A stretch of 12,584 nucleotides of DNA, from positions 911,927 to 924,510 of the forward strand of contig MU646308.1 in the NCBI GenBank assembly GCA_026770585.1. The letters are read 5' to 3'. A program made the translations under genes and the position numbers. The DNA comes from Baffinella frigidus (taxonomy: Eukaryota > Cryptophyceae > Cryptomonadales > Baffinellaceae). Positions 11,287-12,584 of this stretch are shown here, piece after piece (within the stretch, counting starts at the first letter, position 1; each line of letters begins with the position of its first letter). A model generated the notes under the pieces. The model was not told where the DNA came from. It ran no database searches and worked only from the letters and a program-made list of their open reading frames with translations.

Positions 11287-11370
11287 CTGCCGTGGTAACC
11301 CCGCACATGAAAGAGACCAACCGCACTTTGTCCTACAGCGCGTAGAGAATCTGCGAGAGAGCGAAAAAAG
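11287..11370 (+). repeat. Direct repeat X, copy 2
   Basis: ACCCCGCACATGAAAGAGAC, then CAACCGCACTTTGTCC, CAGCGCGTAGAGAATCTG and GCGAAAAAAGAGG. It matches copy 1 about 420 bases upstream. Confidence 0.7.
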
Positions 11371-11379
11371 AGGTTATGG

Positions 11380-11417
11380 TCGAAACGTGTCAACTTTTTC
11401 GAAACGTGTCAACTTTG
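11380..11417 (+). repeat. Perfect 19-bp tandem pair
   Basis: TCGAAACGTGTCAACTTT plus one base occurs twice end to end (11380-11398 and 11399-11417). The GTCAACTTT part recalls repeat S. No function is evident. Confidence 0.8.
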
Positions 11418-11477
11418 TGCATGAACCCCGCCGACCAACGAGCCACAAAGGTACTTGATTCCTTAGCACATAGGGAA

Positions 11478-11614
11478 CCACTCAGAACACTACGGGGCAC
11501 GTCCCTCCCCATAAATCCGGGGAGGGACGTGACAAATTGCTGACTTTTGGCGTGTTTCTCAGGCAAGAATCCAAGAATTAAGTTAAGCATGGTTCCTCGT
11601 AGTGTCCTGAGTGG
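11478..11614. mobile_element. Foldback element with hairpin C3 near its left arm
   Basis: CCACTCAGAACACTACGGGG (11478-11497) pairs with CCTCGTAGTGTCCTGAGTGG (11595-11614), 18 of 20 matching. Just inside the left arm CACGTCCCTCCCC (11498-11510) pairs with GGGGAGGGACGTG (11519-11531). The flank CGTGTTTCTCAGGC resembles CGTGTTTCAGGC left of foldback V, suggesting a related origin. Confidence 0.75.
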
Positions 11615-11682
11615 CTGCTCATGGGGAAACTCATCTGCACACATGATCAAAAAGAGGTCATGCGTCGTGGGGTCTCGGCTCC

Positions 11683-11768
11683 AGGGCTTAGGGCTTAGGG
11701 CTTAGTGCTTAGGTCTTAGGGCTTAGGGCTTGCATAGGACTTACGGCTTATGGTTTTGGGTTTACGGC
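11683..11768 (+). repeat. Telomere-like GGGCTTA 7-mer array
   Basis: Tandem 7-mers of the form GGGCTTA, decaying to GTGCTTA, GGTCTTA and finally GGGTTTACGG. It is another one-base variant of the plant-type telomere unit, in G-rich orientation. Confidence 0.75.
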
Positions 11769-11774
11769 AAGACG

Positions 11775-11904
11775 CACCGGGTTGCGCAGCATGCATAAGA
11801 GTGTTCTAAGGGGTTTTAACAACCCCTAAGCGATGCGACCTAGGACCCTACGGTAGGCAACCAATAGGGGCATAGGGGGGGTGCTCGCGAGCAGAAACAC
11901 GATC
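11775..11904 (+). repeat. Repeat P, copy 1, interrupted
   Basis: CACCGGGTTGCGCAGCATGC, then ATAAGAGT (11775-11802), and TCGCGAGCAGAAACACGATC (11885-11904) together match the continuous sequence 12536-12584. The 82 intervening bases hold AAGGGGTTTTAACAACCCCT and CCTAGGACCCTACGGTAGGC, the latter like the A/B core. Confidence 0.65.
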
Positions 11905-11927
11905 CCCGAGAGCGCGCACGCGACCAA

Positions 11928-12087
11928 CCTTGGTCGGATAGCGAGGAGGCAAACGGATCTTTTTAATTCGGGTACGAATCCAAAATTTGGTACCAGTCGC
12001 GTCCAGTTTGTACTGGGTTTCAGCTCCCGATGGGAGATGAAGGCAAAAAATACCCGACCCATTTGCCCCCTCGCTATTCGAGCAAGG
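11928..12087. mobile_element. Foldback element Q (160 bp, 29-bp arms)
   Basis: CCTTGGTCGGATAGCGAGG, then AGGCAAACGG, pairs with the right end, which carries TTTGCCCCCTCGCTATTCG, then AGCAAGG, with a few mismatches. The interior contains smaller nested pairs (CCAAATTTTGG-like, TACCAGT/ACTGGGT, CTCCC/GGGAG). ORFs on both strands simply mirror the palindrome. A single copy is in the window. Confidence 0.8.
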
Positions 12088-12120
12088 ACCCTAACCCCTG
12101 AACCCTGAACCCTACCCCCC
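12085..12120. repeat. Short telomere-like CCCTAA/CCCTGAA run
   Basis: GACCCTAACCCCTGAACCCT, then GAACCCTACCCCCC. C-rich orientation, degenerate, abutting foldback Q. Confidence 0.7.
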
Positions 12121-12147
12121 CCGGTGTGGTGGCAGGTGCGGATGGCC

Positions 12148-12243
12148 AGCCTGGGAGCCTCCACGCCACGCCGCCACTTTTCACAACCCGCGTCCACTTT
12201 TCACAATACCACGCGGCCACTTATCACACCATGTGGCCACTTG
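12148..12243 (+). repeat. Tandem CCACTTTTCACA array, copy M2
   Basis: The lead-in CAGCCTGGGAGCCTCCACGC and units such as CCACTTTTCACAACCCGC and CCACTTATCACACCATGTGG match M1, with fewer units (four rather than six). GTGGCAGGTGCG flanks it on both sides (12128 and 12243). Confidence 0.75.
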
Positions 12244-12254
12244 TGGCAGGTGCG

Positions 12255-12375
12255 TGGGATGGCCCTAACCCTCAACCCTTCATCTCTACAACCCCACCCC
12301 CTACCCCCGAACCCGTGAGCCCTTACCCCTGAGCCGTAAGCCGTAAGACCTGCCCTTTACCCCGAAGACCTAACC
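12255..12375. repeat. Degenerate telomere-like C-rich spacer
   Basis: Scattered CCCTAAC, CCCTCAAC, CCCTTAC and CCTGAGC-type 7-mers with GAGCCGTAAGCCGTAAG in the middle. No gene. Confidence 0.6.
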
Positions 12376-12380
12376 CCCAA

Positions 12381-12527
12381 GTTCATCTCGGAAGATAACC
12401 GAATCTGTTCCCTATTAGCGTTTTCATTTAATTAAGAGGCCTAATTGAATTTACTATGCCTTAACTAATTTCTCCTATTCAACCTTCTATTGAGAAGGAA
12501 CTGATTCAGTCACCTTCCGAGATGAAA
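12381..12527 (-). mobile_element. AT-rich foldback element G, copy 2 (about 147 bp)
   Basis: Inverted relative to G1. On the minus strand it reads TTTCATCTCGGAAGGTGACT, then GAATCAGTTCC, AATAGGAGAAATTAG and CAATTAGGCCTC, and ends in the complement of its start. Overall similarity to G1 is high by eye. Its AT-rich interior contrasts with the flanking C-rich repeats. Confidence 0.88.
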
Positions 12528-12535
12528 GGCGTACA

Positions 12536-12584
12536 CACCGGGTTGCGCATCATGCAGAAGAGTTGCGCGAGCAGAAACATCATC
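12536..12584 (+). repeat. Repeat P, copy 2, uninterrupted (runs to the window edge)
   Basis: CACCGGGTTGCGCATCATGC, then AGAAGAGTTGCGCGAGCAGA, then AACATCATC. It represents the state without the 82-base insertion seen in copy 1. The window ends inside it. Confidence 0.65.

Noticed and set aside
2122-11531. Hairpins as bacterial-type terminators
   Set aside because: Stems lack a following T-run and no upstream genes exist. The hairpins belong to repeat families or mobile elements.
11826-12197. Longest minus-strand ORF (123 codons)
   Set aside because: It spans foldback Q and repeat boundaries, has no recognisable domain, and overlaps plus-strand frames that mirror it through the inverted repeat.

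Overview
This window reads as non-coding eukaryotic nuclear DNA built almost entirely from small palindromic (foldback) mobile elements and telomere-like repeats. It has no operon structure, no dense long ORFs, no tRNA or rRNA, and only one stretch (about 5418-6250) that looks like damaged coding sequence. Degenerate TTTAGGG/CCCTAAA-type 7-mers at 1-49, 9256-9583, 11683-11768 and 12085-12375 point to a lineage with plant-type telomere repeats. Green algae, stramenopiles, cryptophytes and alveolates all qualify, and the species cannot be named from this sequence. A subtelomeric or otherwise gene-poor setting is the best inference.

Layout. 1-2030: telomere-like repeat, then palindromic elements of two families (called A and B here) mixed with a satellite-like repeat K, an I half-copy, repeat J and long GA-rich tracts. 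2030-4480: GA/CT hairpin, repeat L, A, B, I and J copies, and foldback elements F, C1 and E2. 4487-4960: two head-to-head copies of foldback family H, the second apparently inserted in the end of the first. 5003-5083: an I half-copy. 5084-6450: mostly single-copy sequence with the degenerate gene candidate. 6521-8919: densest cluster, with A and B copies making up about four fifths of 6806-8212, followed by the complete I foldback, a third H and another A. 8920-9960: a tandem CCACTT array, three units of a higher-order telomere-like repeat, and smaller repeats. 9920-10230: G1 and the last A copy. 10387-11614: composite palindromes, including hairpins C2 and C3. 11683-12584: telomere-like repeats, foldback Q, second copies of M and G, and a repeat P whose two copies differ by one insertion.

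How it works together. Family A (about 121 bp, 15 copies) and family B (about 105 bp, 6 copies) are palindromic over nearly their whole length and are bounded by TA. Two B copies sit inside A copies, and one H sits in the end of another H, so insertion order can be read. No recognisable intact transposase is present, so these would be non-autonomous (MITE-like) elements moved by enzymes encoded elsewhere. Subfamilies of A carry matched changes in both arms, so the hairpin form appears to be maintained or copied as a unit. A short core built around CCGTAGGG and CCTAGG recurs in otherwise unrelated families. Family letters A-X are labels made for this window only.
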